Positions 26,855 to 36,681 of a DNA stretch of 64,000 bases are shown here, piece after piece. Numbering within the stretch: position 1 is the stretch's first letter; each line of letters begins with the position of its first letter. The DNA is from Bacillus thermozeamaize (GTDB lineage: Bacteria; Bacillota; Bacilli; ZCTH02-B2): assembly GCA_002159075.1 (NCBI GenBank), contig LZRT01000036.1:1-64000 (forward strand), in the 5' to 3' direction. The notes beneath the pieces were generated by a model. It was not told the origin of the DNA and ran no database searches. It saw only the letters and a program-made list of their open reading frames with translations. A program made the position numbers and the translations under genes.

Positions 26855-28396
26855 ATGGATCTGCTCACAGTGGCCATCCCGACCCTCGTTGCATTGTTCG
26901 CAGGCTTGGCAGCAGGGTATTGGATGCGCAAGTCGATTGCTGAGTCAAAGATCTCCAGTGCGGAAGAAGCCGCCCGACAGATTGTAGATAACGCGAAAAA
27001 AGAAGCCGAAGCGAGACAAAAAGAGATCATATTGGAAGCCAAGGATGAGGCCTTTCGCCTCCGTTCTGAAGCCGAAGCAGAAATCCGGGAACGCCGCAAT
27101 GAGGTAGTCAATCTCGAGCGGCGGATCATGCAAAAAGAAGAGGCTTTGGAACGGAAAATGGAAACGTTGGAAAACAAGGAGCAACATCTTCAGGAGAAAG
27201 AACAACATTTGCAATCGCTGATTGCAGAGCAACAGGAAGTTCTGACCCAGCAAAAGGCGGAACTGGAACGGATTTCGGGACTGACCGCTGAAGAGGCGCG
27301 AAACACCATTCTTCAGCAAGTGGAAGAGGAAGTCAAGCATGAAGCGGCGCAACGGATCAAGGAAGCCGAGTTGAAAGTGCGTGAAGAAGCGGACAAAATC
27401 GCAAAAGAGATCATTTCCATCGCGATTCAACGCTGTGCCGCCGATCATGCCGCAGAAACCACCGTTTCTGTCGTATCTTTGCCCAACGACGAGATGAAAG
27501 GAAGGATCATCGGGCGTGAAGGGAGGAACATCCGGACACTAGAAACCCTGACCGGGATCGACCTGATTATCGATGACACCCCGGAGGCGGTGATCCTGTC
27601 CGGCTTTGATCCGATTCGCCGCGAAATTGCGCGGGTGGCCTTGGAAAAACTGGTGGCAGACGGCCGCATTCATCCTGCGCGAATCGAAGAAATGGTGGAA
27701 AAAGCGCGCAAGGAAGTGGATGAACGCATCCGTGAATACGGTGAACAAGCCATGTTTGAAGCAGGCGTGCACGGCTTGCACCCCGATCTCATCAAAATCC
27801 TCGGCCGTTTGAAGTTCCGAACCAGTTACGGGCAGAACGTTTTGCAGCACTCTGTGGAAGTGGCCATCCTGGCCGGATTGCTTGCTGCCGAATTGAATGA
27901 GGATGTTGCTTTGGCCAGACGGGCTGGTTTGCTTCACGACATTGGAAAGGCAATTGATCATGAAGTGGAAGGTTCTCATGTCGAGGTAGGTACTGAATTG
28001 GCGAAAAAATATAAAGAACATCCGGTTGTCATTAACGGAATTGGGTATCACCATGGGGAAGTGGAAGCCAATTCTGTGATTTCGGTTTTGGTGACTGCAG
28101 CGGACGCGATATCGGCAGCCAGACCTGGCGCGCGCAGGGAAACTCTGGAAAATTATATCCGTCGTTTGGAAAAGCTGGAAGCGATCTGCGAGTCGTTTGA
28201 AGGGGTGGAAAAATCCTACGCCATTCAGGCGGGACGAGAAGTTCGCATTATGGTTCACCCGGAGAAGGTGGACGATGCTGAAACCTACCGACTGGCACGG
28301 GAGATAAGAAAACGGATTGAAAACGAACTGGATTACCCCGGTCACATCAAAGTAACTGTGATTCGTGAAACCAGAGCTGTCGATTACGCGAGATGA
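26855..28396 (+). CDS. rny: Ribonuclease Y
   Basis: The 513 residues have one N-terminal membrane segment (about 3-24), a long coiled coil (30-200), a KH domain (about 205-270; [15 protein letters not shown]) and an HD domain with [10 protein letters not shown] (about 362). RNase Y starts mRNA decay at the membrane. AGGGGGG precedes ATG 26855. Order rny-ymdB-spoVS is as in B. subtilis. Confidence 0.96.
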   Translation: MDLLTVAIPTLVALFAGLAAGYWMRKSIAESKISSAEEAARQIVDNAKKEAEARQKEIILEAKDEAFRLRSEAEAEIRERRNEVVNLERRIMQKEEALERKMETLENKEQHLQEKEQHLQSLIAEQQEVLTQQKAELERISGLTAEEARNTILQQVEEEVKHEAAQRIKEAELKVREEADKIAKEIISIAIQRCAADHAAETTVSVVSLPNDEMKGRIIGREGRNIRTLETLTGIDLIIDDTPEAVILSGFDPIRREIARVALEKLVADGRIHPARIEEMVEKARKEVDERIREYGEQAMFEAGVHGLHPDLIKILGRLKFRTSYGQNVLQHSVEVAILAGLLAAELNEDVALARRAGLLHDIGKAIDHEVEGSHVEVGTELAKKYKEHPVVINGIGYHHGEVEANSVISVLVTAADAISAARPGARRETLENYIRRLEKLEAICESFEGVEKSYAIQAGREVRIMVHPEKVDDAETYRLAREIRKRIENELDYPGHIKVTVIRETRAVDYAR

Positions 28397-28424
28397 GAAG
28401 TGGCCTGCGCCACTTCCTTTTTTT
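28397..28424 (+). terminator. Intrinsic terminator after rny
   Basis: GAAGTGGC pairs with GCCACTTC around CTGC, followed by seven or more T. Confidence 0.88.
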
Positions 28425-28484
28425 CTTAAGGACGGAAATACTTTTCTTGAAGGCCTATGGCCCATTACTAGAGGAGGTGTGGCT

Positions 28485-29279
28485 GTGCGGATCTTGTTCA
28501 TTGGTGACGTTGTGGGCTCCTCCGGGCGTCGGGCAGTTTCCACCCTTTTGCCGAAACTGAAGGAAAAATACCGCCCCGATTTTATTCTCGTCAATGGGGA
28601 AAATGCAGCGGGAGGGCGGGGCATCAATCTCAAAATCGCCAAGCAGCTGTTTGAATGGGGAGCAGACGGAATTACACTAGGCAACCACGTCTGGGATAAC
28701 AAGGAGATCTTTGAATTTATTGACCAGGAAAAGCGGATGGTCAGGCCTGCCAATTATCCACCAGGTACGCCTGGTCAAGGCATGATGATTCTCCGAAAAG
28801 GGTCCTATCAACTGGCTGTGATCAATCTCCAGGGACAGACCTATCTGCCCCCGCTGAAAAATCCTTTTCATACCGTCGATGAGATATTAGAGACCCTTCA
28901 GGATCAGGTAAAGCACATCTTTGTCGATTTTCACGCGGAAGCTTCTGCGGAAAAAATCGCCTTGGGATGGTACCTGGATGGCAGAGTTTCTTGCGTTTTG
29001 GGTACGCATACGCATGTCCAGACGAATGATTGCCGGATCCTGCCTCAGGGAACCGCCTATCAAACCGATGTCGGTATGACCGGGCCCAAGGATGGGGTCA
29101 TCGGGATGAGAAAGGATATGATCATCAAGAAGTTTTTGACCCAGCTTCCCGTTCGTTTTGAAGTGGATCGGGGCCAGTGGCAGTTGAATGCGACGTTGAT
29201 TGAACTGGATGATCTCACCGGGATGGCCTTGCAGATCAAAGCGCTTCACCTCACGGAAGATCAGCCTTGGATGGATTGA
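28485..29279 (+). CDS. ymdB: YmdB-type metallophosphodiesterase
   Basis: This 264-residue calcineurin-like phosphodiesterase cleaves 2',3'-cyclic nucleotides and affects motility/biofilm choice in B. subtilis. Metal ligands lie in FIGDVVGSSGRR (8), NGENAAGGRGI (39), GNHVWDNKE (67), HAEASAEK (about 150) and GTHTHVQT (about 178). GTG 28485 follows GAGGAGGTG. It is next to rny, as usual. Confidence 0.95.
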   Translation: MRILFIGDVVGSSGRRAVSTLLPKLKEKYRPDFILVNGENAAGGRGINLKIAKQLFEWGADGITLGNHVWDNKEIFEFIDQEKRMVRPANYPPGTPGQGMMILRKGSYQLAVINLQGQTYLPPLKNPFHTVDEILETLQDQVKHIFVDFHAEASAEKIALGWYLDGRVSCVLGTHTHVQTNDCRILPQGTAYQTDVGMTGPKDGVIGMRKDMIIKKFLTQLPVRFEVDRGQWQLNATLIELDDLTGMALQIKALHLTEDQPWMD

Positions 29280-29296
29280 CAGCGCAGCGTCATGAA

Positions 29297-29352
29297 GCAT
29301 GCATGAATCATCATGCATGAATGATAAGGAATATTTTTCGCGCCCAGGGAAT
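29297..29352 (+). promoter_or_regulatory. spoVS upstream region with sigma-H-like promoter and short repeats
   Basis: AGGAATA (29327-29333) and AGGGAAT (29346-29352) are 12 bases apart, close to the sigma-H pattern (RnAGGAWWW, 11-12 bases, RnnGAAT). spoVS is a sigma-H gene in B. subtilis. Just upstream CATGCATGAAT occurs twice (within 29299-29321), which may be a regulator site. Confidence 0.6.
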
Positions 29353-29410
29353 ATGAAAATATAGTAAAAGGTGAAGCGAATCCTGAATCTGACGAGGAGG
29401 AATCCGGCCG

Positions 29411-29671
29411 ATGGAAGTATTAAAGGTTTCAGCAAAGTCCAACCCGAATTCGGTTGCCGGCGCATTGGCAGGTGTGTTGAGAGAAAGAGGTTCAGCAGAA
29501 ATGCAGGCCATTGGTGCCGGCGCCTTAAACCAGGCAGTGAAAGCGATAGCCATTGCCAGAGGATTTGTGGCGCCCAGCGGCATTGATCTGATTTGCATTC
29601 CAGCGTTTACCGACATCATCATTGACGGAGAAGAGCGCACGGCGATAAAACTGATCGTGGAACCGAGGTAG
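29411..29671 (+). CDS. spoVS: Stage V sporulation protein S
   Basis: The 86-residue Alba-like SpoVS protein (LKVSAKSNPNSVAGALAGVL at the N-terminus, GSAEMQAIGAGALNQAVKAI in the middle) is nearly invariant in spore formers. It acts in spore coat and septation timing. GAGGAGGAA precedes the ATG at 29411. Confidence 0.97.
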   Translation: MEVLKVSAKSNPNSVAGALAGVLRERGSAEMQAIGAGALNQAVKAIAIARGFVAPSGIDLICIPAFTDIIIDGEERTAIKLIVEPR

Positions 29672-29698
29672 AGATGATCTGCCTGGGATAGAGGGGAC

Positions 29699-29737
29699 AA
29701 AACCTGTTTGTCAAATGATAAACAGGTTTTAATCGTT
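29699..29737 (+). terminator. Intrinsic terminator after spoVS
   Basis: AAAACCTGTTT (29699-29709) pairs with AAACAGGTTTT (29720-29730); more T follow. Confidence 0.85.
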
Positions 29738-29805
29738 TTTTGGACACACACCTTGTCAGACTGTAGCAAGAGGGATATGATAGATGATTGGAAGGGGAGA
29801 ACAGG

Positions 29806-30819
29806 GTGAAGATTGTGGATGCCCACTGTGATGTGCTATGGAAAGTCTGGGCTGATCCATCGATGACATTTCATGGCCACACGGGCCATGCAACAGGAAG
29901 TTCAGAACCTTACCGTTTGCAAGCCAGTGGACCATTGCTGAGGAAGTCCGGGGTTTTCATGCAATCGTTTGCAATATACATACCTCCATCGGTCAGTCCT
30001 CAGAATCGGTTTTACACTGCGCTTCAGATGATCGATTTGTTTTACCGGCAGATTGTCAAGGATGGCACAGAATGGACACCCTTCCGCACAGCTATCGATT
30101 TGGAACGGGCCAGTCGGCATGGCAAACGGGTCGCCATGCTGACGCTGGAAGGAGCTGATGCCGTTCAGGGTGATCTGTTGCATTTGCGGACGTTGCACCG
30201 TCTGGGGGTTCGGGTCGCAGGGTTAACTTGGAACTTTCGGAATGAGGTGGCAGACGGAGTGGCCGAACCGCATCCGGGTGGATTGTCCGCATTTGGACGA
30301 CAATTTGTTGAAGAAGCCAGTCGGTATGGCATGTTGCTGGATGTTTCCCACCTCTCGGAAGCCAGTTTTTGGGATCTTCTGGCGATTCATCATCATCCAG
30401 TCATTGCCTCCCATTCCAACATTTTTGAAATCAGGAATCATCCGCGAAATCTCAAGCAGGAACAAGTGAAAGCCATTTATGCGACAGGTGGCTGTATCGG
30501 GTTGACGTTTGTCGGGGACTTTGTCAGTGATCGTCAACCGGCTTCGATCGATGATTTGCTCAAGCATCTGGAACGCTGCTGCGAATGGGGGGGCGTGCGG
30601 CAAACCGGCTTCGGTTCTGACTTCGATGGCAGTGATCGCCTGCTCACTGGGCTGGAACACGCGGGTCAGCTGGATCAACTGGTGGAAGCGCTGCTGAAAC
30701 GTTACAAGGAAGAGGAGGTTAGGGGATTTATGGGTGAAAATTGGTTGCGGCTGTTCCGCACGTTTTTTACGGACCCGCCTCTAGCCGATGAACGGGCGCA
30801 ACGGCATTTGCTTGCTTGA
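29806..30819 (+). CDS. Membrane dipeptidase (M19 family)
   Basis: This 337-residue zinc dipeptidase of the renal dipeptidase family has metal ligands in VDAHCDVL (His 6, Asp 8), LEGADAV (Glu about 110), HPVIASHSN (His about 195) and GSDFDG (Asp about 270). It cleaves Xaa-Xaa dipeptides, often with D-residues. GTG 29806 follows AAGGGGAG. Between 30820 and 31022 there is no gene and no clear promoter. Confidence 0.92.
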   Translation: MKIVDAHCDVLWKVWADPSMTFHGHTGHATGSSEPYRLQASGPLLRKSGVFMQSFAIYIPPSVSPQNRFYTALQMIDLFYRQIVKDGTEWTPFRTAIDLERASRHGKRVAMLTLEGADAVQGDLLHLRTLHRLGVRVAGLTWNFRNEVADGVAEPHPGGLSAFGRQFVEEASRYGMLLDVSHLSEASFWDLLAIHHHPVIASHSNIFEIRNHPRNLKQEQVKAIYATGGCIGLTFVGDFVSDRQPASIDDLLKHLERCCEWGGVRQTGFGSDFDGSDRLLTGLEHAGQLDQLVEALLKRYKEEEVRGFMGENWLRLFRTFFTDPPLADERAQRHLLA

Positions 30820-31022
30820 AAAACCGTACTGTTTGTGGAATAATGAGCTTTAAAGAGAAACTAGAAATGACAAGTTAATGAACATTTTTTTACATTCTTA
30901 TGGCGGTAGCACCATGTTCTTCCCTTCTTAAACGTTGCTTGTTCCATGATCTTGTCTAGGCAAAGGGGCACACTTTTGTTAGGTGTCGGTATTGGATGAA
31001 TGTGAAGGGGTGCAAAAAAGAG

Positions 31023-32783
31023 ATGATCGATCAGTTATCGTGGAAAGTGGGCGGCCAACAAGGCGAAGGAATTGACAGCACAGGAGAGATTTTTGCTGCA
31101 GCGTTGAATCGTCAGGGGTATTATCTTTACGGGTACCGTCACTTTTCTTCCCGGATCAAAGGAGGACACACGAACAGCAAAATCCGTGTCAGCACTCGCC
31201 TGATTCGTTCCATTTCGGATGATCTGGACATTCTGGTCGCGTTTGACCAAGAGACGATTGACGTGAACCATCATGAGTTGCGGCAGGGTGGGGTGATCAT
31301 AGCTGACGCCAAGTTTTCACCCAAGCTCCCAGAAAATGCCATTCCGGGCATTCGCCTATATGCAGTGCCGCTGACCGAAATTGCAGAACAGCACGGAACC
31401 TCGCTGATGAAAAATATGGTTGCGGTGGGGGCATCGAGTGCGTTGCTGGGCCTGGATCCAGAGATTTTTCGTGAAGTCCTGGAGGGCCTTTTTTCGCGTA
31501 AAGGTAAACAAGTGGTTGAAAATAATATGCAGGCATTGCTTGAGGGTGCCGCCTTTATCAAGGAACATGCCTCTGATGTGCTCGGGGAGTTTAAGCTCCA
31601 ACCAGGGGACGGTAAGAGGCGCCTTTTTATGATCGGAAATGACGCGATCTCTCTTGGCGCCATCGCTGCTGGGTGCCGGATCATGGCAGCCTATCCGATT
31701 ACGCCGGCTTCGGATATCATGGAATACCTGGCGAAAAAGTTGCCGAAGTTCGGTGGCACGGTGATTCAAACCGAAGATGAGATCGCGGCAATGAATCTGG
31801 TCATCGGCGCTGCATACGCAGGGGTTCGGGCGATGACAGCTTCAGCCGGTCCGGGCTTGTCGCTGAAGACGGAGGCGATTGGACTGGCCGGGATGACCGA
31901 GACGCCGGTCGTCATTGTGGATACCCAGCGGGGCGGACCCAGCACTGGCTTGCCGACAAAGACGGAGCAGTCGGATATCAACGCGATGATTTATTCCACG
32001 CACGGCGAGATTCCGAAAATCGTCATTGCGCCGAGCACGGCAGAGGAGGCCTTTTACGATACGGTTGAAGCCTTCAACTTGGCGGAAGAATATCAATGCC
32101 CTGTGATCATTCTGACCGATTTGCAGCTTTCTCTTGGCAAGCAGACAGTGGAACCGCTCGATTACAGCAAGGTGGAGATCCGGCGTGGCAAACTGCTTGC
32201 CGGCCAAGAATTGCCGCCGATCCAGGGGAATTTCAAACGCTATGAGATAACTGAGGATGGCATCTCCCCGCGTGTTGTGCCCGGACAGAAATACGGGATT
32301 CACCACGTCACAGGGGTGGAACACAGTGAAACAGGCAGCCCCTCTGAGGCTCCCGAAAACCGCAAGAAAATGATGGAAAAGCGTCTTCGCAAGCTGCAAC
32401 ACCTGCGCTTTGCTTCACCCCTGTATGTAGATGCCAAACACGAAGAAGCGGATATCCTGTTTGTCGGTATCAATTCGACCCGCGGGACGATACAAGAAGC
32501 GAAGGAACGGCTGGAAAAAGAGGGATTGAAAGTCAATCACGTCCATGTCCGGCTGGTTCATCCATTCCCGACTGAACAAATGAAACCGTACGTTGAAAAG
32601 GCCAAAATGGTCATGGTCGTCGAAAACAACGCAACGGGGCAGTTGGCCAATCAAATCAAGCTGCACGTCGGCCACGCAGAGAAGGTGAAGAACATCCTCA
32701 AATATGACGGCAACCCCTTCTTGCCAAAAGAGATCGAATCACAGGCAAAGGCTCTGTTCACCCTTGAAAAGGAGCTGATTTAA
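31023..32783 (+). CDS. korA: 2-oxoacid:ferredoxin oxidoreductase, alpha subunit (gamma domain fused)
   Basis: The 586-residue protein begins with a gamma-type domain (GGQQGEGIDSTGEIFAAALN; about 1-190), followed by the alpha pyrimidine-binding domain (AAYPITPASDIMEYLA near 220; ETPVVIVDTQRGGPSTGLPT near 297) and domain II. With KorB it oxidatively decarboxylates a 2-oxoacid (probably 2-oxoglutarate) to acyl-CoA and reduces ferredoxin. ATG 31023 or ATG 30996 could start it. KorB follows with one base between. The pair upstream of miaB is common in several bacilli. Confidence 0.92.
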   Translation: MIDQLSWKVGGQQGEGIDSTGEIFAAALNRQGYYLYGYRHFSSRIKGGHTNSKIRVSTRLIRSISDDLDILVAFDQETIDVNHHELRQGGVIIADAKFSPKLPENAIPGIRLYAVPLTEIAEQHGTSLMKNMVAVGASSALLGLDPEIFREVLEGLFSRKGKQVVENNMQALLEGAAFIKEHASDVLGEFKLQPGDGKRRLFMIGNDAISLGAIAAGCRIMAAYPITPASDIMEYLAKKLPKFGGTVIQTEDEIAAMNLVIGAAYAGVRAMTASAGPGLSLKTEAIGLAGMTETPVVIVDTQRGGPSTGLPTKTEQSDINAMIYSTHGEIPKIVIAPSTAEEAFYDTVEAFNLAEEYQCPVIILTDLQLSLGKQTVEPLDYSKVEIRRGKLLAGQELPPIQGNFKRYEITEDGISPRVVPGQKYGIHHVTGVEHSETGSPSEAPENRKKMMEKRLRKLQHLRFASPLYVDAKHEEADILFVGINSTRGTIQEAKERLEKEGLKVNHVHVRLVHPFPTEQMKPYVEKAKMVMVVENNATGQLANQIKLHVGHAEKVKNILKYDGNPFLPKEIESQAKALFTLEKELI

Positions 32784-32784
32784 G

Positions 32785-33645
32785 ATGGCAACCGTAAAAG
32801 ATTTTCGGAACAACATCAAACCCAACTGGTGTCCGGGATGCGGGGATTTTTCAGTACAGGCTGCCATTCAGCGGGCCTGTGCCAACCTGGGCCTGGAGCC
32901 GGAGCAGGTGGCGATCATTTCAGGAATCGGGTGTTCTGGCAGAATTTCGGGATATATCAATGCGTACGGATTCCATGGCGTTCACGGGCGCGCCTTGCCG
33001 CTTGCACAGGGAGTGAAACTGGCCAACCGCGAGCTGACGGTAATCGCAGCCGGCGGCGACGGCGACGGGTTTGCCATCGGCTTGAACCACACGATTCACG
33101 CCATGCGGAGAAACATCGACATCACCTATATTGTCATGGACAACCAGGTGTATGGCCTGACAAAAGGGCAAACCTCTCCGCGAAGCCAAACCGGTTTTGT
33201 CACCAAAAGCACGCCGCAGGGGGCGATCGAACAGCCGATCGCGCCAATCGAGATGGCCCTTGCGTCCGGAGCAAGCTTTGTGGCTCAAGGGTTTTCCAGC
33301 AACGTCAAGCAATTGACCAGTTTGATTGAGCAGGCCATTCAGCACCGTGGGTTCTCCTTTGTCAATGTCTTCAGCCCATGTGTCACCTACAACAAAATCA
33401 ATACCTACGACTGGTTCCGGCAGAACATCGTGGAGTTGGGTGACGACTATGAGCCTTACGATCGTCAAAAGGCGCTGCAAGTGGTCCATGAGACCAATGG
33501 CCTGGTCACCGGATTGTTGTATGTCAACCGGGACGCCAAGCCCTATGAAGACTTGCTGCAGGGCTATTCCGATGTTCCGCTTGTCCATGCCGACTTGACG
33601 GTGGCGCCGGAACAATTTCAGGAGCTGCTGGAAGAGTTTGTATAA
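32785..33645 (+). CDS. korB: 2-oxoacid:ferredoxin oxidoreductase, beta subunit
   Basis: The 286-residue thiamine-diphosphate subunit has WCPGCGD near residue 15, an iron-sulfur cysteine in SGIGCSGR (about 50), and the TPP/Mg motif [13 protein letters not shown] (about 91-103) with [12 protein letters not shown] after it. A further cysteine in SPCVTYN (about 198) fits the KorB pattern. It pairs with KorA just upstream. No separate ferredoxin-like delta subunit is present, so a free ferredoxin is probably used. Confidence 0.93.
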   Translation: MATVKDFRNNIKPNWCPGCGDFSVQAAIQRACANLGLEPEQVAIISGIGCSGRISGYINAYGFHGVHGRALPLAQGVKLANRELTVIAAGGDGDGFAIGLNHTIHAMRRNIDITYIVMDNQVYGLTKGQTSPRSQTGFVTKSTPQGAIEQPIAPIEMALASGASFVAQGFSSNVKQLTSLIEQAIQHRGFSFVNVFSPCVTYNKINTYDWFRQNIVELGDDYEPYDRQKALQVVHETNGLVTGLLYVNRDAKPYEDLLQGYSDVPLVHADLTVAPEQFQELLEEFV

Positions 33646-33665
33646 CACGGCGGAGATACGCCCAA

Positions 33666-33701
33666 AGAACAGCCGTTCGCATGAACGGCTGTTCTTTTTT
33701 G
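33666..33701 (+). terminator. Intrinsic terminator after korB
   Basis: AGAACAGCCGTTC (33666-33678) pairs with GAACGGCTGTTCT (33683-33695), followed by T. Confidence 0.9.
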
Positions 33702-33875
33702 GTCGACTTTCAAGTGCAGATCCAGTATAATGTGGAGTGTTATCCGGGCAGCAAAGTCCGGATTCGGGCATCAAAGATGGCGTTACAGACGGTTTGGAAA
33801 GGATTCGAGGCAGGTCGATCGATTTTCATAGAAATTTTCATAGAACCGGAATTTGATGTAGAAAGGGTGAGTCAG

Positions 33876-35339
33876 ATGACGATTTTGATTACCCCGGATC
33901 AACTGAAAGCAAAAAAGCGGGGAAAAGAAGAGGTCCAGATTCACCGGTTTGAATCCATTCCGCCGGAGTTAAGAGAACTCGGTAAAGGAAAGAAATATCT
34001 GATCCGGACCTATGGATGTCAAATGAATGTCCATGACAGCGAGACAATGGCCGGTCTTCTGGAGATGATGGGGTATCAGGAGACAATGGACGAAGCGCAG
34101 GCAGATTTGATTCTCTTTAATACCTGCGCGATCCGTGAAAACGCGGAGGACAAGGTTTTTGGAGAGCTCGGCCGCCTGAAGCCGCTCAAGACCACTCATC
34201 CAGGATTGATTCTGGGAGTATGCGGCTGCATGGCGCAGGAGGAAACAGTGGTCCAGCGGATCCTGCAAACCTATCCGCACGTTGATCTGGTGTTCGGAAC
34301 CCACAATATCCACCGCCTGCCCTATCTTCTGAAGGAGGCGCTGTACAGCAAGGAAATGGTGGTGGAGGTTTGGTCCAAGGAAGGAGATATTGTTGAACAG
34401 CTGCCCAAGGCTCGCCGCGAGTCGTTAAGGGCATGGGTGAATATCATGTACGGGTGCGACAAGTTTTGCACCTACTGCATCGTCCCCTACACGCGCGGCA
34501 AGGAACGAAGCCGTCTTCCTCAGGATGTGCTGGACGAGGTGCGTCACCTGGCGCGTCAGGGGTACAAGGAGATCACGCTGCTTGGACAAAACGTCAACGC
34601 CTATGGCAAAGATTTTACCGACATCCGATATGACTTTGCCGACTTGCTGGATGACGTGCGCAAAATCGGGATTCCGCGCGTTCGTTTTACGACCAGCCAT
34701 CCAAAGGATTTTGATGATCGGCTGATCGAAGTGCTGGCCAAAGGAGGCAATCTGGTTGAGCACATCCACTTGCCGGTTCAGTCCGGCAACACCACGGTCC
34801 TCAAGCGGATGGCTCGCAAATATACCCGGGAAGATTACTTGCGGCTGGTTGAAAAGATCAAGAAGGCGATTCCAGGCGTCGTCCTGACCACCGATATCAT
34901 TGTCGGTTTCCCCGGCGAGACGGAGGAACAGTTTGCCGACACGCTTTCGCTGGTCAAAGAAGTGGAGTTTGATTCCGCATATACCTTTATTTACTCTCCC
35001 CGTCCCGGAACACCGGCTGCCAAATACGAAGACGATGTTCCTCTCGAGGAGAAGAAGGAAAGACTGGAAAGGCTCAATCAGCTGCAAGGCGAGATCAGCC
35101 GCCGGAAAAACGAGCAGCTGCGCGGAAAAATTGTTGAGGTGCTGGTGGAAGGGGAAAGCAAAACCAATGCCGACGTTTTGAGCGGACGGACACGCACCAA
35201 TAAGCTGGTTCATTTTAAGGGACCCAAACATCTGATTGGTCAATTTGTATCCGTTAAAATCACCCAGCCCCAAACCTGGACGCTCAAGGGAGAATGGCTC
35301 GAAACACCAGAATACGGAGTGTTGGAGGCGGTGCAGTGA
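33876..35339 (+). CDS. miaB: MiaB tRNA methylthiotransferase
   Basis: This 487-residue radical SAM enzyme adds the 2-methylthio group to i6A37 of tRNA. The N-terminal UPF0004 domain carries cysteines in TYGCQMN, NTCAIRE and VCGCMAQ. The radical SAM motif is CDKFCTYC (about residue 189), and a TRAM domain lies at the C-terminus. GAAAGGGTGA precedes ATG 33876; the longer open frame overlaps the korB terminator and is unlikely. The TGA overlaps the ATG of ymcA by one base. MiaA, which makes the substrate, is encoded at 42826. Confidence 0.95.
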   Translation: MTILITPDQLKAKKRGKEEVQIHRFESIPPELRELGKGKKYLIRTYGCQMNVHDSETMAGLLEMMGYQETMDEAQADLILFNTCAIRENAEDKVFGELGRLKPLKTTHPGLILGVCGCMAQEETVVQRILQTYPHVDLVFGTHNIHRLPYLLKEALYSKEMVVEVWSKEGDIVEQLPKARRESLRAWVNIMYGCDKFCTYCIVPYTRGKERSRLPQDVLDEVRHLARQGYKEITLLGQNVNAYGKDFTDIRYDFADLLDDVRKIGIPRVRFTTSHPKDFDDRLIEVLAKGGNLVEHIHLPVQSGNTTVLKRMARKYTREDYLRLVEKIKKAIPGVVLTTDIIVGFPGETEEQFADTLSLVKEVEFDSAYTFIYSPRPGTPAAKYEDDVPLEEKKERLERLNQLQGEISRRKNEQLRGKIVEVLVEGESKTNADVLSGRTRTNKLVHFKGPKHLIGQFVSVKITQPQTWTLKGEWLETPEYGVLEAVQ

Positions 35340-35812
35340 TGGACAAAACAGAAGAGCGCATGCCGTCCGCCGGCAACGGCGACGCGGATACGCAAACGGT
35401 TTCGATGCAAGAGATTATGGAAAAGGCCCGCCAATTGGCCGACCTGATTGTGCGATCGGAAGAGGTGGACTTCTATCGGCGAGCGGAGCAGCAAATCAAG
35501 CGAAGCCAAAAGGTCCAATCGTTGATCGCCCAGATCAAACGAAAGCAAAAAGAGCTGGTTCACGCCAAGCATTTGAACAAAGAACAACTGGCGGCCCAAC
35601 TGGAACAGGAACTGGAAAGGCTGCAGGATGAGCTGGATGAGATCCCGATTGTGGCAGAATTTAAGGAATCCCAATTGGAAATCAACGATCTGCTGCAGAT
35701 GGTGACCAACGTGATCGCCAACACGATTTCGGAAAAAATCATTCTTTCAACCGGAGGCGATCCGTTGACGGGAGAGACGGGTTTGATGCCGCTTGAAGAC
35801 GAGAAAAAGTAA
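35339..35812 (+). CDS. ymcA: YmcA/RicA regulatory protein
   Basis: This 157-residue all-helical protein (DUF964/YlbF-YmcA family; RQLADLIVRSEEVDFYRRAEQQI near the N-terminus) forms a complex with YlbF and YaaT in B. subtilis. That complex assists RNase Y and affects sporulation and biofilms. It starts at ATG 35339, overlapping the miaB stop; GGAGG lies 10 bases upstream. The N-terminal 20 residues are longer than in B. subtilis. Confidence 0.9.
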   Translation: MDKTEERMPSAGNGDADTQTVSMQEIMEKARQLADLIVRSEEVDFYRRAEQQIKRSQKVQSLIAQIKRKQKELVHAKHLNKEQLAAQLEQELERLQDELDEIPIVAEFKESQLEINDLLQMVTNVIANTISEKIILSTGGDPLTGETGLMPLEDEKK

Positions 35813-35863
35813 AGGGTACCGAATAAGATGTGGCAGGACGATTCACCCATGACAGATGCCCTG

Positions 35864-35871
35864 CATACAAT
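35864..35871 (+). promoter_or_regulatory. Sigma-E-like -10 box upstream of cotE
   Basis: CATACAAT matches the sigma-E -10 pattern CATACANT. The -35 region is not clear. cotE of B. subtilis has a sigma-E promoter, so mother-cell expression is likely. Confidence 0.5.
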
Positions 35872-35903
35872 TGTACTGAAGAATTGTATGGAGGAGGTTG
35901 AAT

Positions 35904-36473
35904 ATGTCAGCTGCCACCCAACGGTACCATTGTCGAGAAATCTTTGCAAAGGCGATATGTGGCAAGGGCCGGAAATTCTCCCAATCCACGCATACGGTAT
36001 CCCCGTTGACCCCACCGGTGCACATTCTGGGCGCTTGGGTGATCAATCACAAGTATAAAGCGGTAAAATCGGGAGATTTTGTGGAAATTGTCGGTTCCTA
36101 CGATCTTAACGTATGGTACGCTTGTGAGAAAAATACCAAGACAGAAGTCGCCAACGAGACTGTATCCTATGTGGATCACGTCCCCCTTTCGTTTATGGAC
36201 GGGAACATGAAGGACAACGACGTGCAGGTGCTGGTGACGCCGACGCTGGAACCCAACTGCATTGACGCGTATCTTTCGCCGAATGGGACCAATTTTGTCA
36301 TTGAAGTGGAACGGGAATTTCTCGTGGAGATCATCGGTGAAACGAAACTTTCGGTTCTGGTCTGCGCCAGTGACGAGGATTTTGTTGACAAGGATTTTGA
36401 GCTGGATTTCATGGAAGAAGATCTTCCGAATGATCTATCCGATGAGGAAGATGAGGCAGATTTGCTTTTATAA
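35904..36473 (+). CDS. cotE: Outer spore coat morphogenetic protein CotE
   Basis: The 189-residue protein matches CotE: GKGRKFSQSTHTVSP near residue 20, LGAWVINHKYKAV near 42, YDLNVWYACEKNTKTEV near 65, and an acidic C-terminal tail (EEDLPNDLSDEEDEAD). CotE directs outer coat assembly. GAGGAGG (35891-35897) precedes ATG 35904. It lies after ymcA, as in B. subtilis. Confidence 0.95.
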   Translation: MSAATQRYHCREIFAKAICGKGRKFSQSTHTVSPLTPPVHILGAWVINHKYKAVKSGDFVEIVGSYDLNVWYACEKNTKTEVANETVSYVDHVPLSFMDGNMKDNDVQVLVTPTLEPNCIDAYLSPNGTNFVIEVEREFLVEIIGETKLSVLVCASDEDFVDKDFELDFMEEDLPNDLSDEEDEADLLL

Positions 36474-36504
36474 CTAAAGATGAACGTTTTTGGAATGCCC
36501 TTTT

Positions 36505-36542
36505 AAGAGAGCCCCTATCTGCAGCGAAGGGACTCTTTTTTC
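36505..36542 (+). terminator. Intrinsic terminator after cotE
   Basis: AAGAGAGCCCCT pairs imperfectly with AGGGACTCTT, followed by T. It lies inside the longest open frame of the next gene, which argues for a later start there. Confidence 0.75.
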
Positions 36543-36681
36543 ACGAGGCATTCTTTTTTTTCATACTTTAGAATGGAATGATGAACCATTAACCCTGGCG
36601 ACAAAAGCATTCCCTGTGAGCTCCACGCGGAGAAGCAGGTGGCGTGCGCTCCGGTGGCAGCTACAAAAGGGAGGGGAGAAG

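Noticed and set aside
33681-33875. Longer N-terminus of MiaB
   Set aside because: It starts inside the korB terminator hairpin and is unlike MiaB; ATG 33876 has a ribosome site.
36490-36681. Longer N-terminus of the amidoligase-domain protein
   Set aside because: The frame passes through an apparent terminator of cotE, with no ribosome site at 36490; TTG 36682 has a strong one.
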